From NCBI GenBank assembly GCA_937872925.1, contig CALMUT010000242.1:1-39926 (forward strand): 39,926 bases of DNA. Direction: 5' to 3'. This DNA comes from an uncultured Myxococcales bacterium (GTDB lineage: Bacteria > Myxococcota_A > Polyangia > Polyangiales > Polyangiaceae). Made by a program: the position numbers and the translations under genes. Position 1 is the first letter of the stretch, and each line of letters begins with the position of its first letter. Shown here one piece after another: positions 1 to 7,945 of the stretch. The notes below the pieces were generated by a model. It was not told the origin of the DNA and ran no database searches. It saw only the letters and a list, made by a program, of their open reading frames with translations.

Positions 1-2
1 CT

Positions 3-1334
3 AAGCTGTTGGGGGTGCTTTGCGAGGCGCTCGCGGCGGGCGGCCAGGGTTCACGTGACGGCGGCAGGACGCGTAGCGCACTCTTGCGCCGCGCCGCCCA
101 ACTGGCTCATCGCGATCTTTCCGACATAGAGCGCGCTTTCCGCTGGATCGGCGACGCTTTGGTCACGCACGTCGATGAGGACAGCCTCGACGCGCTTGAA
201 GCCCTCGCTGACGAGGTCGGCGACATCAAACGCGGCGAGAGCGTTCTGGCGCGTGCACTCGAAGAGGTCTTTGACGGTCCGTTGGTGCGCAAGCTGCTGG
301 CTAGGCGTGCCGCGCTGCGGCGCGACCGCTTGGACGACAAGATCGGTGCGGCTCAAGATCTGAAGCGGCTGCACGACTTGTCGCCCTCGGATGCGGGCAT
401 CAGTGACGATTTGGGCGCGTTGTACCAAGAGCTGGCCGATTTCCGGGGCATGGTTCAGCTTTACGAGGACCTCATCTTGCGGGGCAAAGACCCCAGCTCC
501 CGAGCGGAGCTTGCGCGGAAAGTCGCGCGCATTTGGGAAGAGAAGCTGGACGATCCCCGGGAAGCCGCGGATGCTTGGCGCCGCGTCTTGCGGATGAAGA
601 GTGGCGATCCAGAGGGCACCGAAGGGCTCGAACGATCGAAGGCAGCGATGATCGGCCGTGCAAAGGATCCGAAGCCTGCTGCCGAGCCGAAACCCGCAGC
701 CCAAGCCTCTGCGCCACCGCCACCCGCCGATGACGCGCCGCCCCCGCCTGCGGCTGACGCGCCGCCCCCGCCCGTCGAAGCCGCGGAGGCGTTGCATACG
801 GATATGGACGCGTCTCCCGCTCCGCTGAGCGTGCCTCCCGAGGCCGAGGGGCTGCTGGCTGCCGCGGACGCCGGAGTTGACGAGATCCTGATGGGGCACG
901 ATGACGACGACGAAGACGGTCCCACGCTGCCGCCTTCCGGTGCGGAACCGGGCGCCCAAGCGCACGCCGAGGATGCACTCGCCGGGCTGAAACCCGAGCG
1001 CCCTGACATTGCGTTTCCGAAGTCTGACGAAGTCACGATCAGCGCGTCGATCACCGAGTTGGACGAAATGCCCGCGACGCCGCCGCCGCCGCCGCCATCG
1101 AGTCGGCCTCCGCCGGAGTTCCTCGATCCGGATCCCGCAGCGCCGCCACCGCCGGCCGTGGGGGCCCCGTTGCCGCCCATGCCCGAGGGGAACGCTGCGG
1201 TGCCGGATTTTTCCGGGGATGACGAATACGATCGCACGCTAGTGCAAGCCCCCATGGCTGACGATCTTGTCGTCGGCGTCGACGATGACGAACTGATCGT
1301 CGACGACGAAGAGCTTTTTGAAGAAGAGCCCTGA
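3..1334 (+). CDS. TPR-type protein, 5' truncated by the window edge
   Basis: The frame is open from the first bases (a TTG at 9 is only an internal codon candidate), so this is probably the C-terminal part of a larger protein. The first ~215 visible residues are Ala/Leu/Arg-rich helical pairs of the TPR/Sel1 kind, for example the stretch around YQELADFRGMVQLYEDLI and the next unit RKVARIWEEKLDDPREAAD. From ~220 on it becomes Pro/Ala-rich low complexity with poly-Pro runs, and it ends in a very acidic tail (DDDELIVDDEELFEEEP). Large TPR proteins with disordered Pro/Asp/Glu tails are common in myxobacteria, where TPRs act as protein-interaction scaffolds; the partner is unknown. It converges with the vWA lipoprotein gene after 45 bp. 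Repeat assignment is by eye. Confidence 0.8.
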   Translation, partial: KLLGVLCEALAAGGQGSRDGGRTRSALLRRAAQLAHRDLSDIERAFRWIGDALVTHVDEDSLDALEALADEVGDIKRGESVLARALEEVFDGPLVRKLLARRAALRRDRLDDKIGAAQDLKRLHDLSPSDAGISDDLGALYQELADFRGMVQLYEDLILRGKDPSSRAELARKVARIWEEKLDDPREAADAWRRVLRMKSGDPEGTEGLERSKAAMIGRAKDPKPAAEPKPAAQASAPPPPADDAPPPPAADAPPPPVEAAEALHTDMDASPAPLSVPPEAEGLLAAADAGVDEILMGHDDDDEDGPTLPPSGAEPGAQAHAEDALAGLKPERPDIAFPKSDEVTISASITELDEMPATPPPPPPSSRPPPEFLDPDPAAPPPPAVGAPLPPMPEGNAAVPDFSGDDEYDRTLVQAPMADDLVVGVDDDELIVDDEELFEEEP

Positions 1335-1379
1335 CCGGCTCCCAGCGCCCTCCGGAGCAGCGGGGCAGAGCGGGTCGGC

Positions 1380-2594
1380 CTACTTGGGCACGGCCACTTC
1401 GCGCTTGCAGCCCAGCAGGACGCGGATTTCAGCGTCGCTGACGCCTTGGATCACGTTGCAGGTATCTGGGCACACAAAGACCTTTTTGGGATTGAGCGGG
1501 TCGTCGAAGTACCAGCCGCCTTGCACGTTGGCGCAGTTCGCCAGGTTACCTGCGTAGCCGATCTTCTGTGTGTTCCCGCTCGTCGAGAACTCCACATTGA
1601 CCAGATTGGGGTCAACGCTGCCGCCGTCGGGCTGCGGGATGTCCCAATCACACGCCAACTTGGATGCTTGCACGACCGACTGCGACACGGCTTGAAACAC
1701 GGGTAGGAAGTTCTGCAAACACAGGTTGCCTTTCACGCCGCCGGTGTTTTGCACCAAGGTCCCGTACACAGTGCCCACAGACGCCGTATAGGCCGGTCCG
1801 GGAAACCCGCTCTTGTCGCAGCACGGGTCCGCGTTGACATTGCCGATGCAGACGAAGGGGGACGGTTCTGTGAAGCCGTAAATCGCGTGAAAGGTGTACT
1901 TCTTGAAGAGGGGGTCTGCGGCCAGGAGCAGCGGCGCGATCTTCGAATGAAACTCCGTCGCGCTCATGGAAGAGTTGTCGTCCGTGACCACCACGAAATG
2001 CTTCGAGGCCCCGGTGCGCAACATGCTGCTGTAGTTTGGGAACTGGTTGATGAATTGGATCAATGCATCCGTGCTGCCAACGGATTGCTTGAGATGCAGG
2101 TAGTTCGGCGGTTTGTCGTCACCGGGGCACTGGCCCGAGCCAAGGGGAGGGGCGATGCACACTCCGTTGCTTTGATTGGACGCGGCAGAAAGCACCACGA
2201 CATGTGCATCGACGTTGGAACCGAAGATGCCACTCGAAAACGTGTTCATATGCGTTTGAACGAACTTGGCCTCTTCGTCCATGCTGCCAGAGTTGTCGAG
2301 TGCGAAGATGATGTCCGCGGGCTGCAGTTTGTTCTCGGCCTTCTGCGAAATCTGACTGCAAGCCGCATCGCTTGCCAACCCGGCGCTACCCCCACCGCCG
2401 TCAATCACAATGCCGCCCCCGCTTCCGGCATTCGCGGCGCTGCCGCCCGCGCCCGCAGCGCCGCCCGAGGTGCTTCCCCCCGTCGTGAGCCCGCCACTGC
2501 CGCCGGAACCGGCACCGTTGTCCGATGCGGAGCATGCCACCACGACGGCAAGCGCCGAGAGGACGGAACCGAAGATCGGCGGGACGGCGGACAT
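1380..2594 (-). CDS. vWA-domain lipoprotein
   Basis: 404 residues from the ATG at 2594, which has GAGG about 5 nt upstream; the frame is open further upstream but that part lacks coding character and overlaps the neighbouring gene. Residues 1-20 are a signal peptide ending in a lipobox (VVAC, Cys21), followed by a ~55-residue Gly/Ser/Ala linker typical of myxobacterial surface lipoproteins. A von Willebrand factor A domain starts near residue 92: PADIIFALDNSGSM carries the MIDAS DxSxS motif (Asp100, Ser102, Ser104), and VVVTDDNSS probably supplies a later metal ligand. Cysteines are frequent in the C-terminal half, which suggests an exported, disulfide-bonded protein. vWA domains bind protein ligands through Mg2+; the ligand here is unknown. 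It lies 55 bp downstream of the LD-carboxypeptidase gene on the same strand and may be cotranscribed. Confidence 0.85.
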   Translation of the reverse strand: MSAVPPIFGSVLSALAVVVACSASDNGAGSGGSGGLTTGGSTSGGAAGAGGSAANAGSGGGIVIDGGGGSAGLASDAACSQISQKAENKLQPADIIFALDNSGSMDEEAKFVQTHMNTFSSGIFGSNVDAHVVVLSAASNQSNGVCIAPPLGSGQCPGDDKPPNYLHLKQSVGSTDALIQFINQFPNYSSMLRTGASKHFVVVTDDNSSMSATEFHSKIAPLLLAADPLFKKYTFHAIYGFTEPSPFVCIGNVNADPCCDKSGFPGPAYTASVGTVYGTLVQNTGGVKGNLCLQNFLPVFQAVSQSVVQASKLACDWDIPQPDGGSVDPNLVNVEFSTSGNTQKIGYAGNLANCANVQGGWYFDDPLNPKKVFVCPDTCNVIQGVSDAEIRVLLGCKREVAVPK

Positions 2595-2649
2595 GGGACC
2601 TCGGTTTCTCCGTGGCAAGGTTGAAGCGTACGATCTGCCCGCGGCGGGT

Positions 2650-3531
2650 TCAAGGACCGCCCAGGTGCAGGGTGCTCCCGTCGATGCGCGCCGTCGCCCC
2701 AAGACATAGGGGAAGATTGAAGCGTCCGTGCCCGGCACGGATGCCTGCGCGCACGGGCACGCCGAGGGTGGAAAGGCGCTCTTGCAGCACGGAGCGTGCC
2801 GGCACGCCGTAGAGTCCTGCGCTGCAATCCGTGAAATCGCCGACGAGGACCGCGGCGGCGCTTCGGAGCGCGCCAGAGGTCATCAGCGCCGATAACATGC
2901 GATCAATGCGGTAGCTGGTTTCGGTCACGTCTTCCAAAAACCACACGGCGCCGTCCGGGGGCTGCAGCCGGCCAGCGGCGGCGCAGGTGCACAGCAGCGT
3001 GAGGTTCCCGCCGAAGAGTGGCCCGGCAGCGTCCCCGGAACGCCAGACCTCGAGGTCGCCCACCACTCGGGGCTGCGTCGGGTTCTCCAGGGCGAAAGTC
3101 CACTCGTTGCGCGCACGAGCGTCGCCTCTGCCGAGTCCGGCGACGTTGTGAGCGTGCATCGTCGCGATGCCCGCCCGCGCGGCCTCGACGTGCAGCGCGG
3201 TGAAGTCTGAGAAGCCAATCAACCATTTGGGATGTCGGAGCAGTCCGCTTAGGTCGATTTGGTCGACGAGCCGCGTCAGTCCGTAGCCGCCTCGCGCCGC
3301 GACCACCGCCGCGGCACCCGGGTCGTCGAGGGCATGCTGCAACTCTGCAAGGCGCAAAGCGTCGTTGCCCGCGAGGAAGCCGTCGCGCTGGAAGGCGGCC
3401 GCCGCGTGTGGGACCCGATAGCGCGTCCTCAGGAAGGACAGCCCGCGATAGACCAGCGTGCGGTCGAAGGGGCTGGAGGGCGCCACCAGGCGCAGTCGGT
3501 CGCCGGGGCGGAGCGGAGGTGGCAGGAGCAC
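2650..3531 (-). CDS. LD-carboxypeptidase, peptidase family S66 (LdcA/MccF-like)
   Basis: 293 residues from GTG at 3531; upstream in-frame codons do not look coding and would run into the divergent gene. S66 enzymes cleave the L,D bond before the terminal D-Ala of peptidoglycan tetrapeptides during murein recycling, or inactivate microcin C-type compounds. The fold landmarks are present in order: start strand LRPGDRLRLVAPSSP, ARGGYGLTRLVDQID (~79-93), nucleophile Ser108 in GFSD, GGNLTLL (~174-180), a Glu at ~200 in FLEDVTETSYRIDRML, and His268 in AGHGR followed by the usual short Pro/Gly-containing end. The Ser-Glu-His triad of the family is therefore complete. No signal peptide is visible, consistent with cytoplasmic LdcA. 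Which of the two roles it has cannot be read from sequence. Confidence 0.9.
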   Translation of the reverse strand: MLLPPPLRPGDRLRLVAPSSPFDRTLVYRGLSFLRTRYRVPHAAAAFQRDGFLAGNDALRLAELQHALDDPGAAAVVAARGGYGLTRLVDQIDLSGLLRHPKWLIGFSDFTALHVEAARAGIATMHAHNVAGLGRGDARARNEWTFALENPTQPRVVGDLEVWRSGDAAGPLFGGNLTLLCTCAAAGRLQPPDGAVWFLEDVTETSYRIDRMLSALMTSGALRSAAAVLVGDFTDCSAGLYGVPARSVLQERLSTLGVPVRAGIRAGHGRFNLPLCLGATARIDGSTLHLGGP

Positions 3532-3584
3532 GCCGTGAGAGTCCCGGCTCCCTGGGTCAGTCGTCAAGCCCCGGCAAAGAGCGC

Positions 3585-3611
3585 TTGAGGTGGGGTGGTC
3601 CGGTGTACACT
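3585..3611 (+). promoter_or_regulatory. Candidate sigma-70-type promoter for the PlsC operon
   Basis: TTGAGG (3585-3590) and TACACT (3606-3611) are separated by 15 bp. The -10-like box ends 8 bp before the ATG at 3620 and no Shine-Dalgarno sequence is present, so the transcript would begin at or next to the start codon. The same TACACT box occurs before the TPR gene at 23095. The 15-bp spacer is short for sigma-70. Confidence 0.4.
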
Positions 3612-3619
3612 CGCCCCGC

Positions 3620-4549
3620 ATGCCGGGCCCGCGCACTTCTTTGAGCCGAGTGGAGGATCCGAGCGCTTCGGCGGGCTGGTCTGCGCCTGGGCGTCTGTGG
3701 TCGCGGGCGCGCCGTTCGCTGCAGGGGGTTGCCCAGCGCGCCTTGGGCGACGACTTTGACGCCCGGACGCGGACGCTCAGCGAGCAACTGGCTGCCTCGG
3801 ATGGCGATCCCTTCGGCATGGACCTCGAAACGGCAAAAAATGCGGTCATGGTGTGCGCATTTTTTCACCGCCTGTATTTCCGGACGGAAGTGCACGACGT
3901 CGAAAACGTTCCCCCGGGCCGGGTGCTGTTGGTTGCGAATCATTCCGGACAAGTACCGATCGACGGGGCGATCATCGGTTCGGCGCTCTTCTTGGATGCG
4001 GAGCGTCCGCGCCTGGTGAGGGCCATGGTCGAGAAGTGGTCGCAGACGCTGCCCTTCGTCGCCACGTTCTTCCAACGGGTCGGTCAGGTGGTCGGCGTTC
4101 CAGAAAACGCCAAACGCCTCCTGGAGATGGGCGAACCGCTACTGGTTTTCCCCGAGGGCACGCGAGGGATCAGCAAGCCTTTCTCTCGACGCTACCAGCT
4201 ACAGGGCTTCGGCAACGGCTTCATGCGACTCGCGATGGAAACAGACACTCCGATCGTGCCCGTGGCGGTCATCGGTGCCGAAGAGCAGTACGTCAATTTG
4301 GGTAACCTAGATGTGCTGGCCAAAGCGCTGAACATGCCGGTTTTTCCAGTCATTCCTCAGATGTTTGTGCCCGGCGGTCTGCTGCCCCTGCCCACGAAGT
4401 ACCGGCTCTACTTTGGCGAGCCCATGCGCTTCGAGGGGGATCACGACGACGACGACGCGGTCGTTGAAGAGAAGGTGTGGCTGGTGCGCCAGACGATCCA
4501 AAGCATGATCAATCGTGGGCTGCAGCAGCGGCGTAACCTGTTCTTTTGA
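3620..4549 (+). CDS. PlsC-family lysophospholipid acyltransferase (MGAT-like clade)
   Basis: 309 residues from ATG 3620; a GTG at 3590 is in frame but would lie inside the candidate promoter, so ATG is preferred. The acyltransferase block I is VANHSGQVPID (~105-115), with His108 and Asp115 spaced HX6D rather than the HX4D of classical PlsC; block III is FPEGTRG (~177-183). The family transfers acyl chains from acyl-CoA or acyl-ACP to a glycerolipid or similar acceptor at the inner membrane face. The HX6D arrangement is what I recall from monoacylglycerol-acyltransferase-like LPLATs, including mycobacterial Rv0502-type proteins, so a lipid other than lysophosphatidic acid is possible. There is no clear transmembrane segment. 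It is followed after 5 bp by an SDR gene, and the pair is probably functionally linked. Confidence 0.88.
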   Translation: MPGPRTSLSRVEDPSASAGWSAPGRLWSRARRSLQGVAQRALGDDFDARTRTLSEQLAASDGDPFGMDLETAKNAVMVCAFFHRLYFRTEVHDVENVPPGRVLLVANHSGQVPIDGAIIGSALFLDAERPRLVRAMVEKWSQTLPFVATFFQRVGQVVGVPENAKRLLEMGEPLLVFPEGTRGISKPFSRRYQLQGFGNGFMRLAMETDTPIVPVAVIGAEEQYVNLGNLDVLAKALNMPVFPVIPQMFVPGGLLPLPTKYRLYFGEPMRFEGDHDDDDAVVEEKVWLVRQTIQSMINRGLQQRRNLFF

Positions 4550-4554
4550 AGCCC

Positions 4555-5574
4555 ATGGCCCGAGCCAAGACTGACAAAGGACCTGCGGAGCGGCGCCGCG
4601 CGCCGCGCAGGAAGAGCTCCCGCCGACAGTCGGATGCTGCGGCTGCGAAGGGGGCTGTCGTCATCACGGGGATTTGCGGCCGGCTCGGCCGCCGGCTGGC
4701 CCGGGAGCTCCACCGCGAGCGCCCCGTCATCGGCCTCGATCGCAGGGACTTTGACGATCGTCCCAAAGACATCGAACACCACCAAATCGACATCCGGCGC
4801 AAGAAGGCCCGCGAGCTGTTCCGCCGCGGCGACATCGAAGCAATTGTGCACCTGGGGGTGATGCACGACCCCCGCGGCGACAGTCAGATGCATCACGCTT
4901 GGAATGTGGTCGCATTCCAGAAGCTGCTGGATTGGGTGCAGATCTACGACATTCCCAAGCTGGTGTTGCTCTCGAGCGCGAATGTTTATGGCCCGCGACC
5001 GGACAATCCACAGTTTCTTAGCGAAGAAGCTCCACTGCTTGGCGCGGACCGCTTCAGCGACATGCGCGACTTGGTGGAATTGGATATGTTGGCGCAGTCG
5101 TTCTTCTGGAAGCGGCCGGAGACCGAAACGGTCATTTTGCGGCCGACCAATATTCTCGGCACGGTGAAAAACGCGGCCAGCAACTATCTGCGCTTGTCGA
5201 AGGTTCCGACCCTGATGGGCTTCGACCCCATGGTCCAAGTCGTTCACCAGCAAGACGTCGTGACGGCCCTCCAGTTGGCCTTGCGTCCGGGCGTCCGCGG
5301 GATTTTCAACGTCGCCGGACCGCCACCGGTCGCGCTCTCGAAGGCGCTGCGTGTGCTTTCGCGCCCGACCTTCAGTGTCCCGCACCAACTGGCGCGTTTT
5401 GGGGTCGAACGACTGTGGCGACTGCGAATGACGTCGTTCCCAGCACCAGAACTCGACTTCATTCGCTACGTTTGTATGGTAGATGACCGTCGTGCACGCG
5501 AAGTGCTTGGCTACACACCGAGTTTCGATTTGAACCAGACCTTGCACGCGGTGGACGAGGAACGATGGCTCTGA
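4555..5574 (+). CDS. Extended SDR / NAD-dependent epimerase-dehydratase-like protein without canonical YxxxK
   Basis: 339 residues from ATG 4555, 5 bp after the acyltransferase stop (a TTG at 4546 would overlap that stop). Residues 1-33 are a strongly basic extension rich in Arg/Lys. The Rossmann nucleotide loop is TGICGRLG (38-45), and further extended-SDR landmarks are VHLGVMHD (~98-104), LLSSANVYG (~138-146) and LRPTNILG. Where active epimerases have Tyr-x-x-x-Lys, this protein reads FSDMRDLVE (~167-175), so both catalytic residues appear to be absent. The protein may bind NAD(P) as a regulator or scaffold, or use other residues. An SDR next to an acyltransferase also occurs in mycobacteria (galE2 beside Rv0502, from memory), supporting a joint envelope-lipid role. 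It overlaps the next lipoprotein gene by 10 bp. Confidence 0.8.
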   Translation: MARAKTDKGPAERRRAPRRKSSRRQSDAAAAKGAVVITGICGRLGRRLARELHRERPVIGLDRRDFDDRPKDIEHHQIDIRRKKARELFRRGDIEAIVHLGVMHDPRGDSQMHHAWNVVAFQKLLDWVQIYDIPKLVLLSSANVYGPRPDNPQFLSEEAPLLGADRFSDMRDLVELDMLAQSFFWKRPETETVILRPTNILGTVKNAASNYLRLSKVPTLMGFDPMVQVVHQQDVVTALQLALRPGVRGIFNVAGPPPVALSKALRVLSRPTFSVPHQLARFGVERLWRLRMTSFPAPELDFIRYVCMVDDRRAREVLGYTPSFDLNQTLHAVDEERWL

Positions 5575-5861
5575 GCAAGGGACGAATCTGCGCCTTCGGG
5601 ATCTGCGCAGCGCTGCTTCAGCTTTCTTGTGGCAAGGCGCAGACCGAACCGCCTCCGCCGGCCGCCAGTGTGGACCTGCCCAGCGGTGCTCCGGGCGCCA
5701 CAGGGGCGCTCGCCGCGGGTCGCACGACGGCGCCGGCGCCGGAAGACGACGACGACCCACTGGACGACGAGGAAGACGACACGCCGCCCCTGCTGCCCAG
5801 CCCGGCGGATCCCCCCGCTCCGGTGCCGTCGGGGACCGCCGAGCCGGGAGTGAATCTATGA
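5565..5861 (+). CDS. Small acidic, proline-rich lipoprotein
   Basis: 98 residues from ATG 5565, which lies within the last codons of the SDR gene, so translation is probably coupled. Residues 1-21 form a signal peptide with a plausible but imperfect lipobox (QLSC, Cys22). The mature part is low complexity: Pro/Ala-rich, then an acidic block (EDDDDPLDDEEDD), then Pro-rich again. There is no recognisable domain. It shares a 4-bp ATGA overlap with a second small lipoprotein of similar composition, so the two were probably made as a pair and may have arisen by duplication and divergence. It is likely tethered to a membrane and disordered; the function is unknown. Confidence 0.7.
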   Translation: MALSKGRICAFGICAALLQLSCGKAQTEPPPPAASVDLPSGAPGATGALAAGRTTAPAPEDDDDPLDDEEDDTPPLLPSPADPPAPVPSGTAEPGVNL

Positions 5862-6139
5862 GGCGCACGTTCGCGCTCTTGGGGCCGATCTTGCTGTGCA
5901 CGGCCCCGGTCGCTTGCTCCGGGCCGAAGCGACCGACCGCGCCCCCGCCAGAATACGAAGCGCCGCGTGTGACACCTTGGGATGCGGCCGCGCCGCCGGA
6001 CCCCTTCGACAATCTGCAGGGGGAAGCCGTGACAGAGGAGCCCCCAGCACCCGAAGAGACGCCCCCAACGGAAGGGGGATCGCTGTCTGCCGACACTGGC
6101 GCGTTCCCCGCGGCCGACGCCGCTCCCGACGGGGCGTGA
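5858..6139 (+). CDS. Small proline/acid-rich lipoprotein
   Basis: 93 residues from ATG 5858, overlapping the previous stop as ATGA. The signal peptide MRRTFALLGPILLCTAPVAC ends in a good lipobox (PVAC, Cys20). The mature ~74 residues are Pro/Glu/Asp/Ala-rich with a few aromatics (PPPEYEAP, DPFDNLQGE) and no recognisable fold. It is the last gene of the acyltransferase-SDR-lipoprotein run and is followed by the proA promoter region. The function is unknown. The lipobox, start overlap and in-operon position make a real gene more likely than a chance frame. Confidence 0.7.
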   Translation: MRRTFALLGPILLCTAPVACSGPKRPTAPPPEYEAPRVTPWDAAAPPDPFDNLQGEAVTEEPPAPEETPPTEGGSLSADTGAFPAADAAPDGA

Positions 6140-6146
6140 TTCGGCG

Positions 6147-6175
6147 TTTTCACCGCCCCTGGGCCCTGCTACCCT
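6147..6175 (+). promoter_or_regulatory. Candidate promoter upstream of proA
   Basis: TTTTCA (6147-6152) and TACCCT (6170-6175) with a 17-bp spacer. The box ends 5 bp before a GTG that opens a 13-codon frame leading into proA. No ribosome binding site precedes that GTG. Confidence 0.35.
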
Positions 6176-6180
6176 TTCTG

Positions 6181-6222
6181 GTGTTGAGCGGACAAGAAGC
6201 GGTGCGAGGGCCGGCACGTTGA
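6181..6222 (+). CDS. Possible 13-codon leader peptide coupled to proA
   Basis: GTG 6181 opens a 13-codon frame (VLSGQEAVRGPAR) whose TGA at 6220-6222 overlaps the TTG start of proA as TTGA. It sits 5 bp after a -10-like TACCCT box. This could deliver ribosomes to the weak, Shine-Dalgarno-poor TTG of proA. It contains no proline run that would suggest classical attenuation (one Pro codon, ccg). The reading is inferential and the frame may not be translated. Confidence 0.25.
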   Translation: MLSGQEAVRGPAR

Positions 6223-7466
6223 CGGTACGGTCCCAGTGTGAACTGGCCAAAGCTGCGTCGCGGCATTTCGCTCGGGCGGGCACGTCAGACAAGAACGCGG
6301 GCCTGACCGCCATCGCAAACACATTGCGGCGGCTACGCGCGGAAATCGAGTCCGCAAATCAAGTCGACCTCGCGGCTGCGTCTGCGGAAAACATGGCGCC
6401 CGCCATGCTGGATCGACTCCGCCTGGACGGGCCACGCCTGGAGAGCCTGGCGCAAGCAGTCGAACACGTGCGCTCGCTGCCTGACCCGGTTGGGCAGCGT
6501 AGCCAGATGCGCCGCCTCGAGAGTGGATTGCAGGTGGGGCGTGCACGAGTGCCCTTGGGCGTGATCGGCATGATCTATGAGTCGCGCCCGAACGTGACCG
6601 TCGATGCCGCGGTGCTGTGCCTGAAGAGCGGGAACGCCGCCGTCTTGCGGGGCGGGAAAGAAGCGCGTCACACCAATTGCGCGCTCGGCAACGCCATGCG
6701 CGAAGCTCTGCGCTCCGCCGGGCTCCCCGAGGAGGCCGTGCAAATCATCGAACCTGGAAGCCGCGAGGAGATCACCGAGTTGATCCGTCTCTCGGACCTG
6801 CTCGACCTGGTCATCCCCCGGGGCGGGGAGGGCTTGATTCGATTCGTCGCCGAGCATGCGCGCGTGCCGGTCATCAAACACTACAAAGGTGTGTGCCATC
6901 TGTTCGTCGACGCCGGCGCGGATCCGGCGCGCGCCCTTGCCCTGACCCTCAACGGTAAAGTACAGCGCCCCAGCGTGTGCAACGCGCTCGAGTGTTTGCT
7001 GGTGGACCAGAGCGAGGCCGCCGCCCAGTTGCCGGGCATTGCGGCGGCGCTGGCAGCTGCGGGGGTGGAGATGCGGGCCTGCGAGCGCGCACTGCCCCTG
7101 ATGCCCGGTGCGAAGGCCGCGGTCGCTTCGGATTTCGGCGCAGAGTTTCTGGACTTGGTGCTGGCCGTTGCCGTGGTGGACGACCTCGACGGCGCTTTGG
7201 CGCATATCGAGCGCTACGGCTCGGGCCATACGGAAGCCATTTGTTCCGATAGCTACAGTCGTTGTCAGCGTTTCTTGCGCGAAGTCGATGCCAGCGCAGT
7301 GATGATCAACGCTTCCACTCGTTTCAACGATGGTGGCGCCTTGGGTTTGGGGGCAGAAATTGGCATTTCAACCAGCAAGCTCCACGCCTATGGCCCCATG
7401 GGGCTCGATAGTCTGACGAGCGAAAAATGGGTCGTCCTTGGGGACGGCCACACAAGAGAATCGTGA
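6219..7466 (+). CDS. proA: Gamma-glutamyl phosphate reductase
   Basis: 415 residues, full length for the family. ProA reduces L-glutamyl 5-phosphate with NADPH to glutamate-5-semialdehyde in proline biosynthesis. It is an aldehyde-dehydrogenase-superfamily enzyme: the N-terminal helices, VPLGVIGMIYESRPNVT (~112-128), LKSGNAAVLRGGKEA, and the catalytic cysteine motif QRPSVCNALE are all present, followed by the C-terminal INASTRFNDGGALGLGAEIG block. The start is TTG at 6219, supported by alignment with the usual ProA N-terminus; GTG codons nearby are alternatives. It forms an operon with rsfS and rlmH, linked by GTGA overlaps, an arrangement common in bacteria. proB is not in the window. Confidence 0.96.
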   Translation: MTVRSQCELAKAASRHFARAGTSDKNAGLTAIANTLRRLRAEIESANQVDLAAASAENMAPAMLDRLRLDGPRLESLAQAVEHVRSLPDPVGQRSQMRRLESGLQVGRARVPLGVIGMIYESRPNVTVDAAVLCLKSGNAAVLRGGKEARHTNCALGNAMREALRSAGLPEEAVQIIEPGSREEITELIRLSDLLDLVIPRGGEGLIRFVAEHARVPVIKHYKGVCHLFVDAGADPARALALTLNGKVQRPSVCNALECLLVDQSEAAAQLPGIAAALAAAGVEMRACERALPLMPGAKAAVASDFGAEFLDLVLAVAVVDDLDGALAHIERYGSGHTEAICSDSYSRCQRFLREVDASAVMINASTRFNDGGALGLGAEIGISTSKLHAYGPMGLDSLTSEKWVVLGDGHTRES

Positions 7467-7945
7467 CAGCAAAAGTCAAAAAGAAGAAGAAGTCCAAGCG
7501 ACCCACCGCCAGCCGAGGCACGGCTCCACGCCGGAACGCGTCGGCGGCCACAGCCGAAGATCTCAGCCGGCCCGAGCCGTCGGACGAGGCACGGCGGGTT
7601 GCACTGTTGGCGGCACAGGCGGGTCTGGACAAGAAGGCCGTCGGCGTTGAGATTGTGGATGTGACCGGCAAGGTCGACTACACGGACTTTCTCGTGCTGA
7701 TGACGGGGCACAGCGATCGGCACGTGGGCTCCATTGCGCACGCCGTCGAGGAACTCCTATCAAAGAACGGTACGCGCGCCATCAGCATGGAGGGCCTGCC
7801 GCAGGCGAATTGGGTACTGATCGATTTTGTGGACGTGGTGGTGCACGTGTTTGAAGAACAGTCGAGGAGCCTCTACGATTTGGACGGGCTCTGGATGGAC
7901 GCACGCCGGATCCCGGTCCCGGGAAGTGCCGAACAGCGCTCGTGA
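7463..7945 (+). CDS. rsfS: Ribosome silencing factor RsfS (Iojap family)
   Basis: 160 residues from GTG 7463, overlapping the proA stop as GTGA. RsfS binds ribosomal protein uL14 on the 50S subunit and blocks subunit joining when nutrients are scarce. The Iojap domain covers roughly residues 45-150: KKAVGVEIVDVTGKVDYTDFLVLMTG, then HAVEELLSKNG, the hallmark WVLIDFVDVVVHVF and the YDLDGLW end. The first ~40 residues are an unusual basic extension (VKKKKKSKRP) that could add RNA affinity; bacterial RsfS is often only 105-130 residues. Downstream rlmH overlaps as GTGA. Confidence 0.94.
   Translation: MTAKVKKKKKSKRPTASRGTAPRRNASAATAEDLSRPEPSDEARRVALLAAQAGLDKKAVGVEIVDVTGKVDYTDFLVLMTGHSDRHVGSIAHAVEELLSKNGTRAISMEGLPQANWVLIDFVDVVVHVFEEQSRSLYDLDGLWMDARRIPVPGSAEQRS

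Noticed and set aside
4441..6153. 570-codon open frame on the minus strand, antisense to the acyltransferase-SDR-lipoprotein operon
   Set aside because: A by-product of high GC: low-complexity, no family motif, no ribosome binding site, while the plus strand has clear conserved proteins.
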